A stretch of DNA of 64,000 nucleotides from JAGPCK01 sp964535575 (GTDB lineage: Bacteria; Bacteroidota; Bacteroidia; UKL13-3), in contig CAZHTC010000001.1 in the NCBI GenBank assembly GCA_964535575.1, forward strand, positions 248,001 through 312,000, written 5' to 3'. This document shows, in pieces, positions 31,692-41,605 of this stretch. The position numbers and the translations under genes are program-made. Numbering within the stretch: the first letter of the stretch is position 1; every line of letters starts with the position of its first letter. The notes under the pieces were generated by a model. The model ran no database searches, had not been told where the DNA came from, and saw only the letters and a list, made by a program, of their open reading frames with translations.

Positions 31692-34600
31692 TTACTCCCT
31701 TATCAGGGTCACCGTTCCTTTCATTACATCATCCCCATGCCCGCGGAATTTGTAATGGAGTACCCAGTAATATGTTCCTGCAGGGCACTCGGCACCTGAG
31801 TTTTTCAATTTACCGTTCCAGTCAACATCAGCATCTTTGCTTTCAAACACTACTTCGCCCCAGCGGTTGTAAATAGATAACTCGTAAATTTCCTGCCCTT
31901 TAATCGGGAAGTTAAACACGTCATTTTTACCATCACCATTACCTGGGGTGAACACATTGTAGTGGCGGAACAGGGTATCAAAATTATTATGAACCATGTG
32001 GCATACACTATCTACGCACCCATACTGAGAGTAGGCAATCAAACATACCTTAAACCAACCGGTATCGTTACCATAGCAATGCCTGATTTCATCAGTAAAT
32101 GTTTTGCCGATATTATTATACTTCTTCTGGTCATCAGGCAATGCATTGTCGCAACCTCCCAAACTGTTTACATCAGGGTGGCCAAAATACCAATCGAACA
32201 ATACCCCGTTTTCTGATTTATTAATAAACCGGATCAGAGGAAGTTTGAGAGCAGTAGCCGATGAGGAAACGGTATCGACCTCGAAAATGGCTTTCACATT
32301 CTTTATCGCTACCACCAAACTGTCATCCAGTTTACATTCTCGTTCACCGGGAGGTGGGGTATAGTTCCCTCTTACGCGAACAGTAAATACTCCGGTATCG
32401 GCATAAATATGCGTTTTACTTGAAATTGGACCGGTTTGTTCATTGATGCCATCTCCCCAATACCATTCGAAGGTGGTAAATTTAGAACCCGATTTACTGT
32501 TATCAATATTAATAGTATCTCCTAAACATACCAATGCCGTATCTACAGAAATATGAACTGTATCAACAGGCAGCACTTTCACGCAAATGGTATCAACATC
32601 AGGAGAATTCGTATCAGGATAAACTCTTACCGGACAGAAATTAGGTACGCCAATCGCTTTATCTTTTGCAAGGAGGTAAATACAGAATGTACCCGGATTC
32701 GTATAAACTTTGGTAATGTTTGTATCTCCGTTTGTAGAATAGGTATTAAATGGATCATTTGGATCACCGAAATACCAGATAAACGATTTGGATTTATTTA
32801 CAATTTCATTCGATTGATTATCGAAAGTAACTGCAAACGGAACACAACCGATAGAATCACCTACAATCTTAAACTTAGACCGTGGACCATCAATAATCAC
32901 AAGATCAGTAGTATCGGCCGTACAGCCATTATGCACTTTTACTTTATGGTAGACGATAAAACTATCATTACTGGTGTAATCGTGTACCGGGTTCTTCAAA
33001 GGACTCGGAGTTTTTCCATCTCCAAATTCCCAATAATAACCGTTTTGATTTACAGGCATTATACTATCAGTACGAATACCAAATGCCTGATAATACGGGT
33101 CAATTACAATGGATTGATCATATAATCTCACTGTATCATTACATGCAAACACTGGTTTTGGAACGAGGATTCCCGGTTTAATACCTATTACAGTTACCCA
33201 CGACCGGGCTGTATCCTTACATCCCAAACTATCTGTCACAATCAACTCGACTGAGTAAAGCCCGACACTATTGAATGAATATCCGAATTTACCTCCGTTA
33301 CGCTGGTCGATGAGTGTATATTGATGAGTTGTACTGTCTCGCTTTAGAATTCTCCATTTCAACGATTCAAACTGATATGGTGGAGCTGGTGCCTGTGTAC
33401 GATAACCTCCAAGGAATGGATCGCGTCCCACATAATAGATTTCTTTTGGCGGGAAAATTGGCTCAGGATAAATCCAATAATAAGCACTATCGCGGAAATT
33501 AACCGTATCGCCTACGCAGACAACCGTATCATCAATGGCAACTTCATTATAGAAGCCTGCAACAATTTCACGGAAAGAGAACTGTACGCAACCTGCAGTA
33601 TTAACCATTGTAACACTAGGGAAGTACCTTCCTGCTTTAGTATAATAATGGACTAAGGTATCTTCTCCGACAATTGTATCCTGAACGAAAGAATAGTTCT
33701 CCGTACTATCAACTGTACCTTGAGGATTTATATAATAGCGGGTACGTGTATAATTCTTCACAGTATCTTTACTTGGTTTAACAAAGCCAACTCTTAAGAT
33801 ACTATCTATAACCACATAACCATCTTGCCAGTTCCATATAATTGCTAATAAACTATCCTGATAATTTTTACGGATCGAGCCTCTTAAACGCATCGGAATA
33901 CAGTCGTGTACCTTAGGAGACCCATTGGCCGAATCCACAATATCCCAAACCGGAGTAAATGGAGTAAACCGGAGGAACTGATGGTAATAAGCTGTATCGT
34001 AGCACCAATGCGGATTGCCAAGGTAATCCGTCCACCCATTACCCACCAATAATCCTACAGTAACAAATCCGTTGGTATCGGCCAGTCCCGGAGGATCGAA
34101 ATAATTTTTCGCAATACGGTTTGGCCAGGCTCTTGGAGCAGGTGGAGGAACCCATGGGCCCTGATTATTCAACTGCGTAAAGTGAGCAGGTTGACAAACC
34201 CATTTATTTGGTTGAATACCCGCTGCAGAGTCGTAGTTAATACAAACCCACCCGCGTGTACAAGAAGGAACAGTTTTACTCAAATCGAAAATAATACCGT
34301 TAGGTGCCGCACCGAAACACTCAATACCCGATTTTTTTAGTGTAGTTGGATCAGAATAAGACACATTATTCCAAACCACACGGGTATGCCCTCCAGGCAC
34401 AAGTTCCGAACCGTTAGGACCTGCCTTAGGCGGACCCAAAGGCAATTGCATCTGATCTGTATCCCCGCAATGATTTACCGAGTCATAAAGCATCAGTTTA
34501 ACAGTGTAGCAAGAGAAATTTTTGGTACTGTAAGGAGGAGAAGTGGGTTGAATAAATGTAGAACCTGCCACTGACCTCAATGCAAGGGTATCCCAATCTG

Positions 34601-36170
34601 TATAAATATGGATTGGTAATGAATCCCGAGAGAAATTACAATTACATGGCCTGTTGGCACCAGGAGGGTAGGTTACAGGATCAAGCAAACTCAATGTATC
34701 ATGTCCGGTAACATTAATGCCATTTTTAGTATCGGTGGTACATTGGCGGGCATAACGATCACCAAAATCCCATAAACGTTCCACATTCCAAGCTTTGTAA
34801 TGACATGAAAGGTTAGTAAAGTGAACTGGGTTTACCACTTTACATTGGTACCGTTCAGAGTCCACCACAGCCGGTCCTCCCGGTGTTTCAATTTGGGCAT
34901 CTGGACCCAGCACTTCCACTGTATCCCAAACCCATGTGGTATCAAAACATCCAGGGGCGCGAATTTTCAAACTGGCACGAGCCATACCGCACGGTATCGT
35001 TCTGCAAGGAGTAAAAGTTCCGTCTTCAGTAAAGATTTTGGGATCGGGAGAAAGTGGTTTCCATCCTACTGCACTATACTGCCAGGTTTTGGTAGCTGTA
35101 TCAAAAGGAGGATTAGGGGCAATAAAGAATGTCCACAACTTAGTAGCTCCCGGTACATTTGTTTGTTTCCAGCAAATTTTACCTGGGTTGGCACAAATTG
35201 GATTTTCAATTGCGTCTACGTCAAATGCAAAATAGGTGTTTTTAACTCCATTGGTTAAAATCATGGTATCACGACAACCATTAATATCCTCCACGATTAA
35301 ACGTGGAGAGAAGCTTCCATTGGTAAAATAATAATGGGTAACGGTATCCCAGTGTGCAGGATCAGTATCCACAAATTGCCCGTCACCAAAATCCCAACGG
35401 AAACTCTTCACTGAATCCGGATAAACTACCTCTGGACGAGTTGTATTGGTAAAAAATGCTTTTGTATAAAACTTAACAGGGTTTTGAGCACACCCGATTG
35501 GAGCATTAACGGTGAAATTAACCCCTAAATCTCCTACTACATAAATATAGTTAAGACGTCTCAAGGTGTCCATACAACCATTTAGGTCAATTACCCGAAT
35601 GGTTTGAGTATACACATTATAATCTGGAGAAGGATAAGTATAGCAAAAATCTCTGCTTGCCGGAGGTACATGCAGGTTGTTGTCAATACCACCATCCCCA
35701 AAGAGGAAAATCTCTTTAGTAATAGGTGCAACAGGCTGCCCTGGCAGTGGGGTAGCCGGTTGAGAATTGTCTTTGAAGCACACCCGGGCCGGATTACAAA
35801 ATTTATTACCATTGGTACTCACAAAGTCTGCCTTTGGTAGATTATTGATGTAAATAGTATCGCTTTGAGAAAACACAGGCCCTGAAGGAGTGGTAATAGT
35901 TACCACTACCACGTAAGCTCCGGCAGTGCCATAAAAGTGCTGTGTTGCCGGACTTTGAGATGGTGCTGTTTGCCCATCTCCAAAATTCCAGGTGTAAGCA
36001 GTACCATTTGCAGGTGCATTTAAAATAGTGAAAGGCACTGTTTGATACAGACAGCCCTTATTCCCCGCTAAAGCTGCAATAACTTTTGGCTGGGCGTAGG
36101 CCTTAAAACCTAATGAAAGGCCTAAGAACAAGGCCATCACTGAAAGAAACTTAAATCGCATTCTTTTCAT
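31692..36170 (-). CDS. Giant multi-PKD surface protein with T9SS type B (CHU_C) domain
   Basis: From ATG 36170 it has 1492 residues with signal MKRMRFKFLSVMALFLGLSL...AYA. An in-frame extension to 36287 adds 39 residues before the signal and is less likely. At least six PKD-like units are visible, marked by YTWNFGDGQTAP, FRWDFGDGQFVD, YYWEFGDGKTPS, FIWYFGDPND, FEWYWGDGINEQ and FDWYFGHPDV. The middle third (about 330-800) is less repetitive and Pro/Trp-rich. The final 90 residues (FTPGNGDGKNDVFNFPI, LSIYNRWGEVVFESKD, AGTYYWVLHYKFRG) form the gliding-associated type B sorting domain. It is expected at the cell surface, possibly as an adhesin or structural filament. It ends at a strong terminator and follows the anti-sigma-like gene closely. 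Confidence 0.93.
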   Translation of the reverse strand: MKRMRFKFLSVMALFLGLSLGFKAYAQPKVIAALAGNKGCLYQTVPFTILNAPANGTAYTWNFGDGQTAPSQSPATQHFYGTAGAYVVVVTITTPSGPVFSQSDTIYINNLPKADFVSTNGNKFCNPARVCFKDNSQPATPLPGQPVAPITKEIFLFGDGGIDNNLHVPPASRDFCYTYPSPDYNVYTQTIRVIDLNGCMDTLRRLNYIYVVGDLGVNFTVNAPIGCAQNPVKFYTKAFFTNTTRPEVVYPDSVKSFRWDFGDGQFVDTDPAHWDTVTHYYFTNGSFSPRLIVEDINGCRDTMILTNGVKNTYFAFDVDAIENPICANPGKICWKQTNVPGATKLWTFFIAPNPPFDTATKTWQYSAVGWKPLSPDPKIFTEDGTFTPCRTIPCGMARASLKIRAPGCFDTTWVWDTVEVLGPDAQIETPGGPAVVDSERYQCKVVNPVHFTNLSCHYKAWNVERLWDFGDRYARQCTTDTKNGINVTGHDTLSLLDPVTYPPGANRPCNCNFSRDSLPIHIYTDWDTLALRSVAGSTFIQPTSPPYSTKNFSCYTVKLMLYDSVNHCGDTDQMQLPLGPPKAGPNGSELVPGGHTRVVWNNVSYSDPTTLKKSGIECFGAAPNGIIFDLSKTVPSCTRGWVCINYDSAAGIQPNKWVCQPAHFTQLNNQGPWVPPPAPRAWPNRIAKNYFDPPGLADTNGFVTVGLLVGNGWTDYLGNPHWCYDTAYYHQFLRFTPFTPVWDIVDSANGSPKVHDCIPMRLRGSIRKNYQDSLLAIIWNWQDGYVVIDSILRVGFVKPSKDTVKNYTRTRYYINPQGTVDSTENYSFVQDTIVGEDTLVHYYTKAGRYFPSVTMVNTAGCVQFSFREIVAGFYNEVAIDDTVVCVGDTVNFRDSAYYWIYPEPIFPPKEIYYVGRDPFLGGYRTQAPAPPYQFESLKWRILKRDSTTHQYTLIDQRNGGKFGYSFNSVGLYSVELIVTDSLGCKDTARSWVTVIGIKPGILVPKPVFACNDTVRLYDQSIVIDPYYQAFGIRTDSIMPVNQNGYYWEFGDGKTPSPLKNPVHDYTSNDSFIVYHKVKVHNGCTADTTDLVIIDGPRSKFKIVGDSIGCVPFAVTFDNQSNEIVNKSKSFIWYFGDPNDPFNTYSTNGDTNITKVYTNPGTFCIYLLAKDKAIGVPNFCPVRVYPDTNSPDVDTICVKVLPVDTVHISVDTALVCLGDTINIDNSKSGSKFTTFEWYWGDGINEQTGPISSKTHIYADTGVFTVRVRGNYTPPPGERECKLDDSLVVAIKNVKAIFEVDTVSSSATALKLPLIRFINKSENGVLFDWYFGHPDVNSLGGCDNALPDDQKKYNNIGKTFTDEIRHCYGNDTGWFKVCLIAYSQYGCVDSVCHMVHNNFDTLFRHYNVFTPGNGDGKNDVFNFPIKGQEIYELSIYNRWGEVVFESKDADVDWNGKLKNSGAECPAGTYYWVLHYKFRGHGDDVMKGTVTLIRE

Positions 36171-36299
36171 TTTTTTCTGGTTATCTTCTTTTTCGGCAGT
36201 AAAAACCTGTCCTCCTGAACGGTTTCTTACTGCATTTTTGAGGTAAATTAACTGTGCTAACATAGTATTATTATTTGTCATTTTCAAATTCTAACAATT

Positions 36300-37640
36300 T
36301 TATTGAATCAATTTAATAGTTCCTGTTTTGGTAAAGTCGGGCTTTCCATCTGTACTCATGGTTAATACAAAATAATAATCACCTGGAGGACAAGGCTTCC
36401 CATCTGAACAAATGCCCCTCCATCCTTCATTATAATCGGAACTTTCTTTTATCACTTTTCCGGTTTTATCCATTATGGTGAGGTGATATGAAGTAATATT
36501 GGAAGCCCTTACCTGCCACGTATCGTTTATTCCGTCCCAATCGGGGGTTATAACATTAGGAATAAAAATTTGCTCTTTAGCATCTGCCATACCCGGAGAA
36601 ATATCCATCCTGAATGTATCTGAACAAGTGCTGTTCTGAGCTATGAGCATCACTGTTACTTTATCGTTACCGCTGAACCGGTGCATTGGATTTTTTACTG
36701 TGCTCAGTGACGAATTATCGCCAAAATCCCAGACAAACGTAGATGCATTTTTCGACTGATTACTGAATTTAATTTCGGGGTAAGCTGATTTATCAATAAC
36801 AAAATAAGCCTGACTGATGGCTACTTTAATTTTGCGGGCTATGTTTAGTTTTTGCCCTTCGCGTGTAATACCTATCAGCGTAATATTATAAACCCCTGGC
36901 CTATCAAACCTATACGTAATATTTTCTTTGGCTACCTGATCAAGTGTATGTCCGTCATCAAAATCCCAATGAAATGAGGCAAAATTTCCGGTAGTGGTGT
37001 TGGTGAGCTGAATAATATCTCCGTAACAAATTTCCTGTTGTTCGGCTTCGAAATTTACAGCAGCAACTGCAGCAGTTTTTGAAAAATTATTACCCGATTC
37101 CGGTGTCTGTTTTATACCTGTTCCCTGCTTGGAGGGTAAAGGGGAAACCGACCCTTGCTCATTTACAGAAGGTTTTACACTTTTTTGATTTTTTGAAGCG
37201 CCAAAAACAGTTTCTGATATGGCCTCTTTACCGATTGATTTTTGTACCCTAACTGGAACGGATTGGGTTTGCTCTGTAACCTCAGCATTTGGCTGCTGAC
37301 CTGCAAACGGTAATACATCCTGTTGGGTATTTGGTAAATTATTTTGTTCGGTTGCCAAAACCGGAGTTTGCTTTTTAACCCCTTTGGCTACTGTTGAACT
37401 ATCTTTTTTAGTGGCAACCAGATAATAACCAATTACTACAGCCGGAACAATAACTGCAGCCGCATTAATAATAACCGAAACTATGGTTTTGGATATCGCC
37501 ACCGAGCTACCCGTAGCCTGACTGGCCTGGTATCCATTATCAATTGACGACCACATATCGGCAGGCAACTCCGGCTCTAATCCCTTCATGTTCTGCTTAA
37601 AGAACTCGTCAAATGACTCTATGTTATTCTTGTTTTCCAA
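36300..37640 (-). CDS. Anti-sigma-like membrane protein with PKD and CHU_C domains
   Basis: The protein has 446 residues. Residues 1-48 are hydrophilic and acidic with FDEFFKQNMKGLEPELPADM, resembling the cytoplasmic tip of anti-sigma-like proteins in this phylum. A single membrane segment lies at about 50-73 (IVSVIINAAAVIVPAVVIGYY), with no cleavable signal. After a Gln/Ser/Pro linker come two PKD domains (FHWDFDDGHTLD; FVWDFGDNSSLS) and a CHU_C-like C-terminus (FIPNVITPDWDGINDTW, GDYYFVLTM). It follows the ECF sigma gene by 4 bases and precedes the giant PKD gene by more than 100 bases. A membrane anchor together with a T9SS-type C-terminus is unusual, so the C-terminus may sense surface assembly rather than direct secretion. 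That is inference. Confidence 0.88.
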   Translation of the reverse strand: MENKNNIESFDEFFKQNMKGLEPELPADMWSSIDNGYQASQATGSSVAISKTIVSVIINAAAVIVPAVVIGYYLVATKKDSSTVAKGVKKQTPVLATEQNNLPNTQQDVLPFAGQQPNAEVTEQTQSVPVRVQKSIGKEAISETVFGASKNQKSVKPSVNEQGSVSPLPSKQGTGIKQTPESGNNFSKTAAVAAVNFEAEQQEICYGDIIQLTNTTTGNFASFHWDFDDGHTLDQVAKENITYRFDRPGVYNITLIGITREGQKLNIARKIKVAISQAYFVIDKSAYPEIKFSNQSKNASTFVWDFGDNSSLSTVKNPMHRFSGNDKVTVMLIAQNSTCSDTFRMDISPGMADAKEQIFIPNVITPDWDGINDTWQVRASNITSYHLTIMDKTGKVIKESSDYNEGWRGICSDGKPCPPGDYYFVLTMSTDGKPDFTKTGTIKLIQ

Positions 37641-37644
37641 GGTA

Positions 37645-38184
37645 TTATTTTGAATACAATTTTTTAATCTCTTCCTGCAAAATTACTCTTGCCCGTGAAA
37701 GTTGCGATTTGGAGGTATTTTCATTTATCCCCATCATTTCAGCAATTTCGGCATGCGAGTACCCTTCAATTACGTACATATTAAATACGGTACGGTAACC
37801 GGGTGCCAGATTTTGAATCAGTTTCAGTATCTCGTCTTTCGATAATTTTGAAAAAGTTTCATCATACCTAACCTCCCCATGGGCTTCACTAAGTTCTACT
37901 TCTTTTAAACTGATGCTGCTGCGGTAAAACTGAATGGAAGTGTTCACCATAATACGCCTTATCCAGGCCTCAAGCGGACCTGTGAACTTAAATTGCCCGA
38001 TATTGGTGAGGATTTTTACAAATGCATCCTGCATCACATCTTTGGCAATGTCCTTATCGTTACAATATCTCAGGCAAACTCCGTACATTTTCTTTCCGTA
38101 TAAATCATAAAGCATTTTCTGGTACCGCTTGTCCCCCCGAATACATCCATGAACCAGTTCCTTTTCATCCAGCTGCTCTATCAT
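37645..38184 (-). CDS. ECF-type RNA polymerase sigma factor
   Basis: The 179-residue protein has region 2 (about 20-90; YGKKMYGVCLRYCNDKDIAK, VMQDAFVKILTNIGQF, LEAWIRRIMVNTSIQFYR). Region 4 (about 120-175) reads LAPGYRTVFNMYVIEGYSHA, EIAEMMGINENTSKSQLSRA. No extra domains are present. It is the first gene of a leftward unit with the anti-sigma-like membrane protein 4 bases behind it, and probably the giant PKD protein. This pairing suggests an envelope-responsive sigma whose release is set by the membrane protein. The regulon cannot be read from this window. Confidence 0.95.
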   Translation of the reverse strand: MIEQLDEKELVHGCIRGDKRYQKMLYDLYGKKMYGVCLRYCNDKDIAKDVMQDAFVKILTNIGQFKFTGPLEAWIRRIMVNTSIQFYRSSISLKEVELSEAHGEVRYDETFSKLSKDEILKLIQNLAPGYRTVFNMYVIEGYSHAEIAEMMGINENTSKSQLSRARVILQEEIKKLYSK

Positions 38185-38316
38185 TTTATGTGCTTATACT
38201 GCGTGACGTTTACCATGTGTAGAAGGTTGCAAGTTTATCTAAAATTTTTTCTTTCTGCTTATTTAAGGCGCATTGCTTTTTAATACCAAACTATTTCCTA
38301 TATCTTGCAATTAGCA

Positions 38317-41300
38317 ATGCGGAATTCAGCCCTATTTACTATTACATGCTTGACGATCAGTAGCTTTTCGGGATTTTCCCAAAAGCTGACTCAGGCCACG
38401 CCCGAAATCAAAACCATTCCCTTTGTGGAGAACAAAGGACAATGGGACCCGCAAATTCTTTTCCGTTCAGGACTTCCGGCCGGGGCTATTTTTGCCACCA
38501 AAAACGGGTGGTTCTTTAATTTTTATGACGATGCCCCGCTTAAAACTTATTTTTCAAAATGGCATCAACTTAATTACGACAGGAATGATGAAGAAAAAAA
38601 TAGTTTTACGGTAAAGGGCCATTGTTACCGGATTGAGTTTGAAGGAGCCAATGCATCCTCTCTTGTTAATGCCGAACAAGCTACCGGTTCATATTTCAAT
38701 TATTTTTTAGGAAACAACCCCGGGCATTGGGCAACCGGTGCTAAGGCGTATGAAACCCTTGTATACCGTGAAATGTATCCAAATACCGATGTAAAAGTTT
38801 ATAAAGTAAACCTTGGGATAAAATATGATATCCTGCTGCACCCCGGGGCAGATGCCCGTAAAATAAAACTGGCCATTACCGGTGCAGATAGCTTATGGCT
38901 TGATGACGGCAAATGTTATTTAAAAACAAGTGTGAATACTATTGTCGAGCAACGTCCTTATGCCTATCAGCAAATAAATAATGTGCTTGTTCAGGTTCCC
39001 TGTGTTTTTACCCTCAACGAAAATAAATTAGGGTTTGAAATTACCGGAGATTACAACAAGCACTATGATTTGATAATTGACCCCCTGCTTATTTTCTCTA
39101 CTTATTCGGGCTCTACGGCCGATAATTTCGGGCATACCGCCACCTACGATTCGCAAGGACATTTATATGCCGGTGGAATTACTAGCGAATACCTGGGCGG
39201 TTCTTATCATACCACACCCGGAGCTTTTCAAATGACCTTTGGCGGAGGTACCGGATTTTTTCCGTGCGATATGAGTCTGAGCAAATACTCAAAAAACGGA
39301 GACTCCCTTTTATTCGGCACCTATGTGGGCGCAACCGGAAACGATTTTCCACACAGCATAGTCTGTGATAATAACGACAACCTGATTGTATTGGGTTCAT
39401 CAAACTCCCGCTATTTTCCTGTAACCTTAACCGGATACGATACTACGTTTAATCTCCAAACCGATATTGTGGTTTCCAAATTCAGTACCGATGGAACCCA
39501 ACTCCTAGGTTCAACCTTTGTGGGTGGCAATGGGGTTGACGGGCAAAATAATCGCGCCTCACTAGCTTACAATTATGCCGATGATTACCGTGGCGATATT
39601 ATTTACGACAGCCAAAACGAATACTATATTGCTACATGCACCCAATCGGGTAATTTCCCTACAACCGCGAAAGCGCTTCAAAAAACATTTGGCGGATGGC
39701 AGGATGGAGTAGTATTTAAACTAAATACAGATTTAAGTCAGTTGTTGTGGAGCACGTATTATGGAGGCGACTCTACCGATGCGTTTTATTCCGTGCGCTT
39801 GAACAGAGACGAAGAGTTATTTATTGCCGGTGGAAGCAGCAGCCATAATTTTAAAACCACTCCCGGAGTTTCACAACCAACTTATCAGGGAGGGCGAGCT
39901 GACGGAGTAATTATTGAAATGACCAATACCGGTGATTCACTCATTGCTTCTTCTTATGTGGGCACTACCGGATACGATCAGGTATATTTTATTGATGTTG
40001 ACCGCAAGAATCATATTTATTTTACAGGACAAACAACCGGAAGTTTTCCTGTTTTCCCTTCTACTGTACATAACAATCCAAACAGCGGGCAATTTTTAAT
40101 GAAAACCAATAAAGAAATTAATACGGTGGTGTTTTCTACGGTTTTTGGTTCCGGACAATCATCCCCCGACCTGTCTCCATCGGCTTTTTTGGTTGACAAC
40201 TGCGAAAATATTTACATATCGGGGTGGGGCGGAAGTATTAATACCGGCCACCCTACCGGATTACTGCAAATAACCCCCAACGCCATTCAGTCAACCACCG
40301 ATGATGAAGATTTTTACATCGTAGTGTTCAGCCCCGATGCCGACTCGCTCTTATATGCAACATACTTTGGTGGCAACAACAGTGGCGACCATGTGGATGG
40401 TGGCACCAGCCGCTTTGATAAGCGTGGAATTATTTACCAATCGGTATGTTCCAGTTGTCCGCCAGGGGCAACACCCATAAGCGATTTTCCTACTTCATCC
40501 AATGCCGTTTTTAAAACCAATGTAAGTCCGCGTTGTAGTAATGCCTCATTCAAAATAGATTTACAAATAAGTAATTTTATTGAAGCCAATTTTACACCCA
40601 AACCCCTTGTAGGCTGCTCCCCTCATGCTGTAAGTTTTCAAAACAAAAGTTTTGGGGGCATTACACAGGTATGGGATTTTGGTGATGGAACTAAAGACAC
40701 ATTAAGGAATCCTACGCACACCTACCAAAATCCCGGAATTTACTTAGCTAAATTAATTCTGATTGACTCGGCCAGCTGTACTATTGCCGACAGTATGGAG
40801 AAAATAATTACGGTACTGCCCGGAGCCAAAGCCGAATTTAATTATTTGTATGATGCCTGCGAAAACAAAGTAACTTTTATTAATACTTCGCAAAACGTAC
40901 TGACCACCGATTGGGATTTGGGTGACGGCACTACTGATACCGCTTTTACTCCCAAGCATGATTATGCCTCAGCCGGAACGTATCAGGTTAAATTATTAGT
41001 GAATAAAGGAAGTGCCTGTGCCGACTCGGTGACCAAAACTCTTGCGCTTACATCAGACTCTATAAAAAAGGTGACTATCCCAAATGTGTTCACACCAAAC
41101 CAGGATTTGATGAATGATGAATGGTATGTGAGCGGACTTCACCCCGATTGCGACAGCATTGAAGTGTGGATTTACAACCGGTGGGGGCAACTTATGTTTC
41201 ATACCAAAGATGTAAACGAACATTGGGGCGGCACCAACGGAAAAAACTTTGAATGCCCGTCAGGGGTGTACTACGTAATTCTCGATATTATTCGCAACAA

Positions 41301-41355
41301 TGGCGAAAGGATAAAAAAGCAGGGAAGTATTACATTGATACGGGAGCGGAAATAG
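38317..41355 (+). CDS. DUF7948/SBBP-type surface protein with PKD and CHU_C domains
   Basis: From ATG 38317 it has 1012 residues with signal MRNSALFTITCLTISSFSGF (an upstream in-frame TTG at 38305 adds 4 residues). The N-terminal 250 residues (FVENKGQWDPQILFRSGLPA, YRIEFEGANASS, YDLIIDPLLIFSTYSGS) match the DUF7948 type. They are followed by repeated strands with YLGG, STYVGxxG and TYFGGN that form SBBP-like propeller repeats (about 260-720). Two PKD units (VWDFGDGTKDTLRNPTHTY; DWDLGDGTTDTAF) and a type B T9SS domain (VFTPNQDLMNDEWYVSG, IYNRWGQLMFHTKD) end the chain. It is probably displayed on the cell surface. It is divergent from the sigma factor gene with 132 bases between. Confidence 0.93.
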   Translation: MRNSALFTITCLTISSFSGFSQKLTQATPEIKTIPFVENKGQWDPQILFRSGLPAGAIFATKNGWFFNFYDDAPLKTYFSKWHQLNYDRNDEEKNSFTVKGHCYRIEFEGANASSLVNAEQATGSYFNYFLGNNPGHWATGAKAYETLVYREMYPNTDVKVYKVNLGIKYDILLHPGADARKIKLAITGADSLWLDDGKCYLKTSVNTIVEQRPYAYQQINNVLVQVPCVFTLNENKLGFEITGDYNKHYDLIIDPLLIFSTYSGSTADNFGHTATYDSQGHLYAGGITSEYLGGSYHTTPGAFQMTFGGGTGFFPCDMSLSKYSKNGDSLLFGTYVGATGNDFPHSIVCDNNDNLIVLGSSNSRYFPVTLTGYDTTFNLQTDIVVSKFSTDGTQLLGSTFVGGNGVDGQNNRASLAYNYADDYRGDIIYDSQNEYYIATCTQSGNFPTTAKALQKTFGGWQDGVVFKLNTDLSQLLWSTYYGGDSTDAFYSVRLNRDEELFIAGGSSSHNFKTTPGVSQPTYQGGRADGVIIEMTNTGDSLIASSYVGTTGYDQVYFIDVDRKNHIYFTGQTTGSFPVFPSTVHNNPNSGQFLMKTNKEINTVVFSTVFGSGQSSPDLSPSAFLVDNCENIYISGWGGSINTGHPTGLLQITPNAIQSTTDDEDFYIVVFSPDADSLLYATYFGGNNSGDHVDGGTSRFDKRGIIYQSVCSSCPPGATPISDFPTSSNAVFKTNVSPRCSNASFKIDLQISNFIEANFTPKPLVGCSPHAVSFQNKSFGGITQVWDFGDGTKDTLRNPTHTYQNPGIYLAKLILIDSASCTIADSMEKIITVLPGAKAEFNYLYDACENKVTFINTSQNVLTTDWDLGDGTTDTAFTPKHDYASAGTYQVKLLVNKGSACADSVTKTLALTSDSIKKVTIPNVFTPNQDLMNDEWYVSGLHPDCDSIEVWIYNRWGQLMFHTKDVNEHWGGTNGKNFECPSGVYYVILDIIRNNGERIKKQGSITLIRERK

Positions 41356-41356
41356 A

Positions 41357-41542
41357 TTAAAAAGTTAACTCGCTTTGGCTCGCTTGTACCCCCCCTGTCT
41401 TGTCCTGAAATAGGTTTACACAAAAGTAGACCAAAAAAATGCAAAGACACAAAAAGAAGTACCAATTAAACGTGCGCTTGTAATCCTGAGCAAATCCCTG
41501 TACAGCTAAATGAAACAAAAGAAATAGCAACGGTCTTTTCAT
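41357..41542 (-). CDS. Possible small membrane protein (uncertain)
   Basis: From ATG 41542 the frame encodes 61 residues: MKRPLLFLLFHLAVQGFAQ, which looks like a signal peptide, then FNWYFFLCLCIFLVYFCV, a hydrophobic segment, then a short polar tail. It lies just beyond the terminator that follows the tRNA gene on the same strand, and its stop almost touches the stop of the opposite gene. No promoter box was recognised, and an overlapping frame is also open. The hydrophobic pattern could arise by chance in AT-rich DNA, so confidence is low. Confidence 0.25.
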   Translation of the reverse strand: MKRPLLFLLFHLAVQGFAQDYKRTFNWYFFLCLCIFLVYFCVNLFQDKTGGVQASQSELTF

Positions 41543-41569
41543 GCTTATCTCAAACAGCAATATACTAAA

Positions 41570-41600
41570 AAAACAAAAAGGCCGCTAACATGCGGCCTTT
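41570..41600 (-). terminator. Intrinsic terminator after tRNA-Met
   Basis: AAAGGCCGC (41577-41585) and GCGGCCTTT (41592-41600) form a perfect 9-base stem with a 6-base loop. On the minus strand it is followed by TTTTTG and a further T-run. It ends the tRNA and possibly dprA-phosphatase read-through transcripts. Confidence 0.85.
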
Positions 41601-41605
41601 AATTG

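Noticed and set aside
32553..33125. 190-codon frame opposite the giant PKD gene
   Set aside because: Ile/Arg-rich mirror of Asp/Thr-rich PKD coding; no recognisable features.
36171..36287. 39-residue N-terminal extension of the giant PKD protein
   Set aside because: It places polar residues before a good signal peptide; ATG 36170 preceded by an A-rich stretch is more likely, though the longer form cannot be excluded.
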